Shown: positions 23,967 through 34,400 of the stretch, in pieces
Layout: every line of letters begins with the position of its first letter
Position numbering within the stretch: position 1 is the stretch's first letter
NCBI GenBank assembly: GCA_016858145.1
Contig: JAEHOE010000101.1
Span: 124,001 to 188,000, forward strand
DNA: 64,000 nucleotides
Direction: 5' to 3'
Origin: Edaphochlamys debaryana
Lineage: Eukaryota; Chlorophyta; Chlorophyceae; Chlamydomonadales
Notes under the pieces: model-generated
Told to the model about the DNA's origin: nothing
Seen by the model: the letters and a program-made list of their open reading frames with translations, nothing else
Databases searched by the model: none
Program-made: the position numbers and the translations under genes

Positions 23967-26900
23967 TCATGCAACCACGCCCTCGGGTGCCGCCGGCGCC
24001 GGCGCTTCTGCCGCCGCCGCCGCGGCAGCTGCCGCCGCCGCCGCTGCTGCCGCCGTGGCTGCCGCTGCCGCCGCCGCCGCCTCGCGCTGCTGCTGCGCTG
24101 CCGCCGCCGCGACGGCGGCCGCCTCCTCCTGCGCCGCCTGCTTCGCCAGCGCCGCCACGGCAACCGAACGGAGCGGCAGTTGGTCCAGCATGCCCATTCG
24201 GTTGTACTTGTCGATGTAGCGGTGTACGAGCAGATCGTTGACCACGTGGGCGGGCAGGGCCTGTACGGCAACGTACGTCGCGGGCAACAACGTTTCACAT
24301 CGTCAGCCCCCTGCTCAGCACGCGCAGAGGGTTCTGCACCCAAAGCCCGGCCGGGTTGCATTGGTTGCATTGGTTGCGGAGAGTTGCCCGGGCAGAAGGG
24401 TCCTGTACCCAAACCCCGGCCCTCATACCCAGCTCCTTAGCTCTGCCCAGCTCCGGCCCCCGCCCGTGTACCTCCCGCACCCCCACCCGCCCCCTGCCCA
24501 CCTGTGTGGCTGGGTCGTAGTGGTCCGCCCCCTCGGTCCCGTCGCCGCCCGCAGCCACTCGCTCCGCCCTCCGCTGCTTGACCGCCTGGCAGGGGGTGGC
24601 GGGGGGTGGCACGATGCAGATGAGGAGGCCAGGGCTTGTTTGCGGCCACAACGCTGCCTCCCTCCCTGCCCCGTCTCCCTCGGCTTCCATCACTCTGTCC
24701 ATGCCCTTGCATGGAGATGCCTCAGCAGTGACCAATCGGACAACCCCGGGCGTATCTCCAACCCCTTCTGAACTCCTTCCTGTCTCAGCAGTGTTCTACG
24801 GCCACGATGTTCAATTTTCTCCCTCACCTCCACCCCCCCGCCCCCGCTCATCAACCCCTCCACCCTCACCTCCGCCCCCTCCCTCCCTCCCCCTCCCCTC
24901 ACCTCCACCCGCTTGGAGCTCTCCGCTAGGTCCCACATGACGTCAAGGGCGCCCCGCGCCTGCCGCTTGGCCAGCTTGGCCCACTGCCCCTCCCACTGGC
25001 TCTGCTCGACCTGACAGGGAGGAGAGGGGTAGCACGGTGCAAGGTCAGACATGGTGCAGCGGGACGCTGAGCGGACCATGCCTCTGTGCGGCCCTGCAGC
25101 TCAGCCGGTCCTGCGGCCTCTGGGCCTCCCCATGCCCCATCCCTCGCAAGCTTCTCGGTCAAGCCCCCCGTCCCCGAACCCCCTTCCATATAACCCCCCC
25201 CTCTCCAACCTCCCCATGCCCCCCCAACGCCCCCTTCCCCCCACCCCCCACCCCCCTCCCCTACCTTCTGCCAGGGCGGGGTGGTGGCCCGCATCTTGAC
25301 CAGCGCCACGTCCTCCGCCCCCATGTCGGACCGGTCCGAGTCCGAGTCAGACGAGTCCAGCGCCCAGCGCGCCTCGGCGGCCTCCAGCTGCCTGGGGGTG
25401 GGTGGTGGGGTGAGGGGGTGCGGGGTTGGGTTGGGTGGGAGGGGTGGGGTGCGTGTGAGGGGTGGGGAGGGGCGTGCCAGAAAACTGCCAGGTCCCACAA
25501 TCTCCGAAATGTTCCTCACGCTGCCGTACGCCCACTCACTCTTTGGCCAGGTCCAGATTCTTATTGAGGCGGCCCCACTTGGCGCGGCCCAGGCTGATGC
25601 TGCCGGGCCCACCGGTGCCCAGCCCGGGCCCAGCGGTGCCGCCCCCCAGCAGCGCCGCCGCCGCCGCCACTGAGCCCGAGGTGCCGGCGCCCGGCAGCCC
25701 CGCGCCTGCGCCGGCTGAGACGGACTTCTGTTGGGGGACGAGGAAGAGGGGTTCCGTGCAGGGGGGGAAGACGAATCGTCGGACAGGGCTCCTCGAAAGG
25801 AGGCAGGTGCCGGGGGCCGGGACGCACAAGAAATGCACAATACACCACCCCTGCCATCTCCCCTTCCCAGCACGTGCCCAAACACACATGCCCCTGCGCC
25901 CCTGCGCCTACGACTCCCAGGCACATACGAGCAGCCCCCCTCTACCCCCTCCTGCCCCATCCCTCCCCCACCTGGCTGAAGAGCATGGACAGCACAGTGG
26001 CCGCGCCCTGCAGCCCCCGGCACGCCCGAAACACACACGCACCCCCCTCCACCCCCTTCCCCCCCCCCTTCCTCCCCCACCTGGCTGAAGAGCATGGACA
26101 GCACAGTGGCCGCGCCCTGCAGCCCCCGGCACGCCCGAAACACACACGCACCCCCCTCCACCCCCTTCCTCCCCCCTTCCTCCCCCACCTGGCTGAAGAG
26201 CATGGACAGCACAGTGGCCGCGCCCTGCAGCCCACGGCACGCCCGAAACACACACGCACCCCCCTCCACCCCCTTCCTCCCCCCTTCCTCCCCCACCTGG
26301 CTGACGAGCATGGACAGCACAGTGGCCGCGCCCTGCAGCCCACGGCACGCCCGAAACACACACGCACCCCCCTCCACCCCCTTCCTCCCCCATCCCTCCC
26401 CCACCTGGCTGAAGAGCATGGACAGCACGGTGGCCGCGCCCTGCAGCCCCCGGCACGCCCGAAACACACACGCACCCCCCTCCACCCCCTTCCTCCCCCA
26501 TCCCTCCCCCACCTGGCTGAAGAGCATGGACAGCACGGTGGCCGCGCCCTGCAGCCCCCGGCACGCCCGAAACACACACGCACCCCCCTCCACCCCCTTC
26601 CTCCCCCATCCCTCCCCCACCTGGCTGAAGAGCATGGACAGCACGGTGGCCGCGCCCTGCAGCCCCCGGCACGCCCCGAAACACACACGCACCCCCCTCC
26701 ACCCCCTTCCTCCCCCCTTCCTCCCCCACCTGGCTGAAGAGCATGGACAGCACAGTGGCCGCGCCCTGCAGCCCCCGGCACGCCCGAAACACACACGCAC
26801 CCCCCTCCACCCCCTTCCTCCCCCCTTCCTCCCCCACCTGGCTGACGAGCATGGACAGCACAGTGGCCGCGCCCTGCAGCCCACGGCACGCCCGAAACAC

Positions 26901-29900
26901 ACACGCACCCCCCTCCACCCCCTTCCTCCCCCATCCCTCCCCCACCTGGCTGAAGAGCATGGACAGCACAGTGGCCGCGCCCTGCAGCCCCCGGCACGCC
27001 CGAAACACACACGCACCCCCCTCCACCCCCTTCCTCCCCCATCCCTCCCCCACCTGGCTGAAGAGCATGGACAGCACAGTGGCCGCGCCCTGCAGCCCCC
27101 GGCACGCCCGAAACACACACGCACCCCCCTCCACCCCCCTTCCTCCCCCCTTCCTCCCCCACCTGGCTGAAGAGCATGGACAGCACAGTGGCCGCGCCCT
27201 GCAGCCCCCGGCACGCCCGAAACACACACGCACCCCCCTCCACCCCCTTCCTCCCCCCTTCCTCCCCCACCTGGCTGAAGAGCATGGACAGCACAGTGGC
27301 GGCCTTGTCCTTCTGCCGCCGCGTCATGGCCCGCCGCTCCAGCTCCGCCTTCATGGCGGCGCGCCGCTCGGCGGCCTGGCGCTGGGCCTGGGGTGGTCGT
27401 GGGTGGGGGGCGTTTGAACCTGATAAGCGCCAGAGTAGTTGATAGTTGTTAGTGGGATCGCCGGAGAAGGTAGCCAGCGGGGATAGGGGCGTGGGGGGGT
27501 CGATAAGGGGGGAAGTAAAGGGGGGAGTAAAGTTGGGATGGATGGCAGGCGTGGGGAGCGGGGAGAGGCGTGGCGGACACAGTCCCGCAGGCCGTGGACG
27601 CACCTCCAGCGATGCCTTGGTTGCGTCCACCAGGGCCCCCCGGTTGGCCAGCCACCGCCGCCGCACCAGCCAGCCGCGGATGTTGGCCTTCGGGGTGGAG
27701 GGGGAGGAGGAGGGGGGTGAGGGAAGCGCGGGGCAGAAGAGAATGCCTGTCAACGGCAGGTGAGATTTTTCTTGCCGCAATGGTGATTCCCCCTCGGGAT
27801 GCTCTCCCCTCCCCTCCCCCCTTGCCTGCAGGATGGTGGCCACCGAGTGCCGCACGGACCCCGTGCCAACGCGTCACAAACACACACACGCGTCCCCCGC
27901 CCCCGCCCCCTCCCCCTCTCCCGCTCCCCCGCTCCCTACCTGCAGTATGGTGGCCAGCGAGTGCCGCATGACGGTCACGGAGGCCCAGTCGGTCTGGCCC
28001 TGGAACTCGGACAGCACCCGCCCCACGCGGCTGCCCGCGCGCACGTGCGTATCAGCGGCCGCAGACATGCGCCGGGACTGGGACCTGGGAGAGGGGGGGA
28101 GGGGGAGAGGGGAGGGGGGAGTGAGGGCTAAGAGAAAGGAAGAGAATTTGTGGCGCCGCGGTGCCTTTCCTTCTGCTCCCTGGCCTTATGGGGGGAAACC
28201 AAGGGCATGGGGGGATCGTGTGCGGGGCCCCTCTCCCCGCCAGGGTGCCCTCGTCCCCGTGCCATCTCCGCTCCGCCCCATCAATTTCGCCCCAGTGACC
28301 CCCAATCCACCGCACCTCCGCCGCCAGCCCCGGGACACGCTCGCCCGCCGCCGCTCCGTGGCCCCGTGGGCCCCGTCGTCGAAGAGGTGCATCCCGCTGG
28401 GGCCCGAGCGGGCCCCGGTCAGGCCCAGGCCGCCGGGCGCGGAGCGGGACAGCGCGCTGGCACCGGCGAAGCTGCCGCCTGGGCGGTTGGGACAGCGGTT
28501 GGAAATGGGCGTCAATTGGCTGGTGGTCGCCCCTTCGCGCATCCCACACCTCCCATCCATACCCGCCCCGGCCTCCTCAACCCGCCCCTCCCTCCCACCA
28601 ACGCTCCCAGCAGTTCGCCTCCCGCGGCGGTTGGAATCCGCGAGTGGCGGTTGGGCCCCGGTCCTACCTCTTAACGACTTCATCCTCGGGTCCATGAGGC
28701 CTGGCATCATGGATGGGGCCCGTGAGGCCCGCCCCAGCGCCTCGTACACATTGGGCAGCTCCCCGTCGTCCACGGAGGCCAGGGCCGACTGCCTGTTAGG
28801 GGGTAGGGGGTAGGTTGAGGGGAGGCAAGATCAGGGGGTTAGACAAGGGGGACTGGGGGGGGGGTAGGAGGGTTGGGCAGCTCCCCGTCGTCCACCGAGG
28901 CCAGGGCGGACTGCCTGTGTGTTTAGGGAGGAGGTGGAAGGGGGTGAGGGGACAGGAGGAATGGGACGGGATACGGGACGTCCAACAACCTGGCATTCCC
29001 GCACAGCTGATGCCCCTGGGACGAGCCTGCAGGTCGGGCGCTCGCCCGTCCCGCCCCTCCCAAGCGCTCACCTTGTGCCCGTGCCCCCGGGGCTGTTGCC
29101 CTCCCGGCCTCCGCCGCTCCGCAGCCCGGTGCGCCCACTCATGCTCAGTCGCTGGGCAGTGAGCTCCTGTTTTGCGAGGGGGAGGGGTTAAATCAGGGAG
29201 TGTGTGGACGACTGAGCTGAGCGCGCTCGCGAGAACTGGGAAGCAATCGAGGGCAGGTCCAGGGAGCGTAAGGAGGCGGGGCGCAAGACATCCAGGGGTA
29301 AGACGAGGGACGGAGTGCGCATGCACAAAACCCGCCATGCCGACGCAGTTAAGACCGCTGGCTGCTGGCCGCTGCCCCCCACCAACCCCTGTGCGCACAA
29401 CCCTCTCCAGCCTCCCGCCCCAGCGCCTCCCCAGCTTCTCCGCCCCCCCTTCCTCCCTCCCCTCCCTTCCCCACTCCCCATCCCTCCCCCCCACCTTGAG
29501 CCGCTCCCTCCGCTTGCGCTTCTCCTCCTCCTCCCTCGCCACCAGCTTCTCCAGCCCCGGGTGCCCCATGGCACTCATGATGGCCGTGTTGTGCCGGGCC
29601 GCGTTGAACTTGTCCACCACGCCGCGGCCCACCTGCGCGCCGGTACATGCGATACAGCAGCCGGGGATAAAAGCGGGATTCAAGAGTGCTAGGTGCGGTG
29701 CAGTCGAGCGGGAGAGACTCTGCCTGGGGCCTTGGTGGCCCCCCACCTGCCCCACCACAGCCCCCCGGCGCCTGGCCCCCCTGCCCACCTTGGAGATGCC
29801 GTGTTTGGAGGCCATGTGGTTCTCCCCTCGCGCGATGATGTGGTTGGAGGCGGTCTCCTGCCCGACCCCGACCTGAGCGCGGTCCGCCATCACCCTGAGG

Positions 29901-30927
29901 GGGCGCGGCGGAGAGCGGTTTGCGGTTGGCGGTTGGGTGGTGGCGGTTAGGGCCCTTGCTGCCCGGGGCTGGCGGCGGGCGGTATGCGGCTGTGAGGCTC
30001 CCACGCTGGATGGACTGGGCACGCCCCGGCCTACACCGCGCCTCCGGGTGTGGCAGCTGGACTGCAAACAAGCCAGCCGGGCCCTCCCCGGCGGCCGCTG
30101 AGCCGCGCGGTCCAGTCACGTGGTCCGCGCGTGTCCGTGCGCTGAGCAGGCCGCGGCTACCCCCCGGCGGTCCTGGCAGCCCCGCCGCCGACTCCGTGCT
30201 GAGCACAGGCACAGCTCCGTGCCCCCGTGCCTCCGCTCTTCCATCCAGCTCCTCAGGGCCTCAATTGCCGCCGGCTGAGGCGCTCAGCTGGACCTGGCCC
30301 TCGGGGGTGCCCGCAGCCCCGCTGCGAGGCTGTGACCGAGACCTAGAGGCCAGACTGCCGTGCCCCGGCCTCGTGCGGCCCATACCCGCCCTTGCCTCGG
30401 TCCCCTTGCCTCGAACCCTTTTCTAGCAACCTTCCCTGGCTAGACCCGGCTGTCCCGGTTGACCGGGACTCGCGGCAAGGTCCTTTCAGAGAATGAGACG
30501 CGGTGGCCGTCCGCCCAAACCGCGGCCCCTTCGTCGCGCACCCGTCTCCAGCCCTCCGCCCTCCGCTAAAATCGTACCCACTTGTCCATAGCTCGCGTGA
30601 AGGTGTTCATCTCCACGGGCTGCTGCGAAAACACCTCCAGCCGCCGCCCGCTCCTGCTGCCGCTGTGAGTGGTTCGGGACGGGGAACAAGGGGCATGGGA
30701 TGGATGGGTGCGGCGTGGGGTTGTGCTCGTCTCCCCCCCTTCCCCCATCCTCAGACACCCCCCGCGTGCACAGCCGCAGCCCTCGGCCCTCCAGCGCCCC
30801 GCGCCCCCGCCCCTGGCCACGGGGAGGGCGCTGCTCACATCGGCGGCAGGAGGGTCTTGGCGAAGTCATCATCGCCCGTGTCAGATGGCAGCCGCAAGCC
30901 TCCAGATGGCGTTTCCGGCGCTGCCAT
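23967..30927 (-). CDS. IQ-motif protein with a tandem microexon array
   Basis: Exons outside the array are 30839-30927, 30582-30662, 29789-29894, 29495-29632, 29072-29166, 28668-28792, 28316-28478, 27940-28084, 27604-27687, 27271-27387, then 25540-25727, 25265-25391, 24903-25010, 24502-24585, 23967-24260. They give 647 residues; with all 12 array microexons the product would be 791. The exon 8/9 junction forms an IQ calmodulin-binding motif, ILQANIRGWLVRR (about 312-324). Long charged helices follow (AQRQAAERRAAMKAELERR), and the C terminus is a poly-Ala/Gln tail after ALPAHVVNDLLVHRYIDKYN. There is no signal peptide or membrane segment. I do not recognise the family; the composition (IQ motif plus helices) would suit a cytoskeletal or ciliary protein, but that is a guess. 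Phase closes at all junctions. Confidence 0.8.
25972..27306 (-). repeat. Twelve 108/109-bp repeats, each carrying a 36-nt phase-0 microexon
   Basis: Copies begin (low coordinate of the 36-nt exon) at 25972, 26081, 26189, 26297, 26405, 26513, 26621, 26730, 26838, 26946, 27054 and 27163; a thirteenth copy, at 27271, is the 3' end of the parental exon. Each reads, on the minus strand, CTGCAG | 36 nt coding GAATVLSMLFSQ | GTGGGGG. The 72-73 bp between exons could act as minimal introns. The parental exon ends KAATVLSMLFSQ|GTGGGG. Copies at 26297 and 26838 encode MLVSQ instead of MLFSQ, and those at 26405, 26513 and 26621 share a silent change. All copies keep AG, GT and an uninterrupted 36-nt frame. 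The internal acceptors lack the C-rich tract seen in the other introns, so splicing to them may be weak. Confidence 0.92.
27825..27974 (-). repeat. Duplicated exon end and donor in the IQ gene (RHSLATILQ)
   Basis: The exon end coding RHSLATILQ with donor GTAGGG (boundary at 27940) is repeated 114 bp further into the intron as RHSVATILQ followed by GCAAGG. About 31 bp are shared with three mismatches. Confidence 0.85.
28751..28918 (-). repeat. Duplicated acceptor and exon start in the IQ gene (QSALASVDDGELP)
   Basis: A 46-bp stretch at 28751-28796 (acceptor AACAG plus the exon coding QSALASVDDGELPN) recurs at 28873-28918 with two mismatches, 122 bp apart. The upstream copy (in transcript order) keeps its AG but has no donor after GAGCTGCCC. 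Confidence 0.9.
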
Positions 30928-31463
30928 GGCGCCCTAGTGGCCTGGCCGTGCGCTGGCGCCCCGCCCCTGGCGCTACGTCGTGGCCATGTGGAAATGCCGT
31001 GTATGCGCTCACGAGTTCTCCTCGCAAATTTACGCTAGATGCTTCGACAAGCGTATGGGGGCAGGATAAAGGAGGGACTGAAGTAGTTTAGAGCTCTAGC
31101 AGCAGGCACGCCTTCGAGCAGCAGTCGTTAAGTTGGCTCTGAGAGCGCAACAAGGTAAACCTGGTATGATATAAGCATGTTCAAGCGCTGGTGGCCTTGC
31201 TGACAGTATTGCTGGCCCAGGAGCTTTGTCGTTTCGGGCAATCGCTGCATCCCGAACCCTGGGGCAGGACAGCAGACCAGCACACTATGTCTCCCTGCGC
31301 TGCACAGTGCACTTTACCCCAGTAGCCGACTCCACCTAGTACCGCTGCCTGGCACAGCGCTCAGAGAATCTGCCCCTCCTGCATTCTCCTTCTCCCAACG
31401 GCCCTCCCTCACGGCTCTACTCCTTAGCGCTCGCATATCCAAGCAGTAATATACACCCGCAAA
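30928..31463. promoter_or_regulatory. Shared divergent promoter region, IQ gene / NOSIP gene
   Basis: About 0.54 kb between two divergent start codons must carry both promoters. The sequence is locally less GC-rich than its neighbours around 31020-31200. No definite element is recognised. Confidence 0.4.
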
Positions 31464-34400
31464 ATGGGAGGCCAGCGGCACAGTAAGAATGCGGGTGTCA
31501 TGGGCGCCGAGTCCCTCTCCTACGCGGAGAGGAAGGCGATGGGGTTCGGCACCATCAAGGAGCGTCTCGGAAAGGTCAGTTGTCAAAGCCCACGAGGCCA
31601 CGTCTCGCGCAGCTAAAGCTGCTGCTGCGTGTTTGGGCTGCTGCGTGCCAGACGCGCGCACCCCGCCGGCTCGCCCAGTTGTCGTTTGCGCGGCCAAGAG
31701 CCTTTAGAGCAAGCAGACGGCAGGCGGGAAACGGGCTGGGGGGCGAGGGATTGCGGGGGCAGCTTTGTAAAGGGGGCACGCTGGGGGGTTGCGGGGCGTG
31801 TGCCGACTGGGGGCGCCCGCAGCTAACTATCCGGCTCATCCGCGGGCAGCGGCGCGCGCACGAAGGCGAGGGGGCCTAAGTGCCAGCGGTTGGGTGGCAC
31901 CCGGAGGCCACGGGTCCTGGGCGTCCGCCCACGTAGGGAGATGCAGCACCGACGTCTGATGGCGGCTCAGCAGACGCAACCCTCATCCCGCACCGGTCTA
32001 GACTCCATCCCGGCTGTCCCAGCGCTTCCCGCCAGCAGCCCTTGGCACCTCTCGGTCTCACCCGTTCTGCTGTAGGGGGCCCCATGCCGACTACAACCAG
32101 CGGCCTTGGCCCCCGCTCGCCCCTACCTTCAGCCCCCCAAACCCCGCCCTCAAGCCCCTCCTGTCTGCCCCCCTTCCACACACACCTCCCGCCAGGACTC
32201 ACTGGGCAACTATGACGACTGCTGCCTGACGCTCATGGAGGCCAAGGTAGGGGCCGGGAGGGGCACACGGGGGAGGTGTGTTTGGGAGCACCCGAGCGAG
32301 GGAGCTGGTGGAAGTGGGGGTGGGGGTGGGGGGACGGAATCGTGCCGCCGCGGCCCAGGGGCGGTCGGGTGCTGCCTGTCCCGCCCATGGAGGCCAGGCT
32401 AACGGTCCCTGGCCGGGGAGGCCATGAGGGTGGAGGGGCTGCTGACTGGACCGGGCGGAAGGGGCTGGGTTGTGTAGGCGAGCGGGCAGACGCTCTTGGT
32501 GGCCGGGGGACCCAAGGGGGCGCCGGGCCGCACCGGGGCCTGACCGGCCGCCACAGGCGCTGGGCAGGGTTCAGGGCGGGGCCTAAGATGAGGCCCAGTC
32601 GAGGTCCAGGGCTGGCGCCGCCTGGATTGACGGACGCCAGGGCCGCAGCGCTCTTGGCGGCGGTTGGAGGGGCTTCTGAAGGGGTTAGGGTGGCGCGGGG
32701 CCCAGGGGTTTGGGGGCCCCGATGCAGGCGGAGGCACACACCACTGCCCACACACTTGCAACACACCAGGGGCTGACGGGCCGGGTCTGGAATCCGCGTC
32801 TAGGCGACCGGGACCTGAGACCTGGGGCCCAGGCTGCGGGGCCTGGGGCCCCCCGGGGTGAGGGCCTGGGGGCCGGGGAGCCACGGCCGAGGATGGGAGG
32901 CCACGGCTTCCGGGCCGGGGGCTACGGGGCCTGTCGCTGCGGCTGTCATCCCCTCGGCCCTCGTACGGGTATGGAAGTGGGGGGACGGGGACGGCGAGGT
33001 CAACACAGCCGCCCTGGAGGGCTGTCGACTGCGCGACTCCGCACACGGCAACAATGCAAACCGAGCTCCCAACTTACTGGCGCAAACACACTTTGCTGCA
33101 CACCCAGCTGCCCGACCCACAACTGCCCCAGCTTGCCCCCGCCCTCTCTCTCACCCAGCCGGCCCGCCCCCCCCAATCCCCCCCTCCCCCCCCCTGTCAG
33201 GACCCCGTGGTGACCCCCCACGGCTACCTCTACTCCAAGGAGGCCATCCTGCAGAACCTGCTACAGCAGAAGAAGTCCATTAAGCGCAACACGGAGGCCT
33301 ACGAGGCGGCGCAGGCGGCCAAGGCGCAGAAGGTGGGGGGCGGAGGGCGGGGGCGAGGGCGGGGATAGATTGGGGGGGGTTATCTGAGCAAGGTGGTTCT
33401 GGTGCCGCGCTGGCGGATGAGAAGTTGGAAACAGTGGGGTGGTATTGGCAGAGAAGGCGAAAAGTTGTGGGGGGATTGGGGTGAGTAAGTGGGTAGGAAG
33501 TCCGGGGTGGTGCCTGCCTGCCAGCGCGAGGCCAGCGGGAGGGGTGCCAGCCCGCCAGTGGCAGCGCGGACCCTAAGCGGCTTGCTGAAGGAACATCCTA
33601 GAGCCCCCTTTCCTCCCCTTACCCTCCCCCCTCCGTGCCCCCCCGCTTGCCTCCCCCCCCAGGAGCTGGAGAAGCAGGCCATCGAGCGCGAGGCCGCCCT
33701 CATCGCCTTCGACCGCCGCAACCACCTGGGCGTCAGCGAGGGCGTGGCGGCCAAGTGAGGGGGGGGGGAGGGGGGGGCAAGAGGGAGGGGGAATGGGGGG
33801 CAGGAGGGAGGGGGTAGGGGGTAGGAGGATGGACACGGTAAGGCAGGCGGGCGGAGGAATGCGGGGGGTGCAACGGAGAAGAAGGGGCGTCGTGGCGGCA
33901 CGCGTCTCTGCACCTGCCGCCCGGACGTGCACCCCAGCACCTGGTTAGCGCGCGCCCCTTCCGACCATCTCTTGCCCCCCACCTCCCCTCCTTCTTTCCA
34001 CCTCCCCCCTCACCCCCCCAGGCTGGAGGCGGCCATCGTCCAGGAGGCGGCCGCCATGTCGGACCGCGCCTCGGGCAAGGACGGCGCCCGCAGCGTCATC
34101 GCCATCAAGCAGAACGAGGAGCGGGCCAAGGGGCTGAAGGTGTGTGTGGGGGTGGTGGAGGGTGCTCTTTTACGTGTAGGGAACTGGAAACCGGAGAGCA
34201 AGGTGGGGGGAGGGGGAAGGGGAGGGGTGGAGGTGCGGAGGGGGCAGGGGAGACCTGACGGGCGGCGTGAAGGTGGGGGCGGGAGCAGCGGGCCGGGGAG
34301 CTCGAGGGGGCCGCAGGGGAGCGAAGGGAAGCAAGGGGGTGGGGCGGGGAAGTTAACGATTGAGGGGCAAGTGAGGTGACGACCAGCGCGCACGAGAGGC

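Noticed and set aside
24926..27229. A 767-codon open frame (and several of 350-640 codons on both strands) through the 108-bp array
   Set aside because: Repeats with periods divisible by three stay open in several frames at once. The frame ignores the AG and GT sites that join recognisable exons, and its sequence is Gly/Cys-rich with no family resemblance.
25972..27306. The array as a CRISPR locus
   Set aside because: Eukaryotic gene context, repeats with no unique spacers, no cas genes; the variable part is a homopolymer.
23967..30927. Naming the IQ gene as a specific cilia protein such as CFAP221/PCDP1
   Set aside because: An IQ motif and helices alone do not identify it, and no stretch matched what I know of those proteins.
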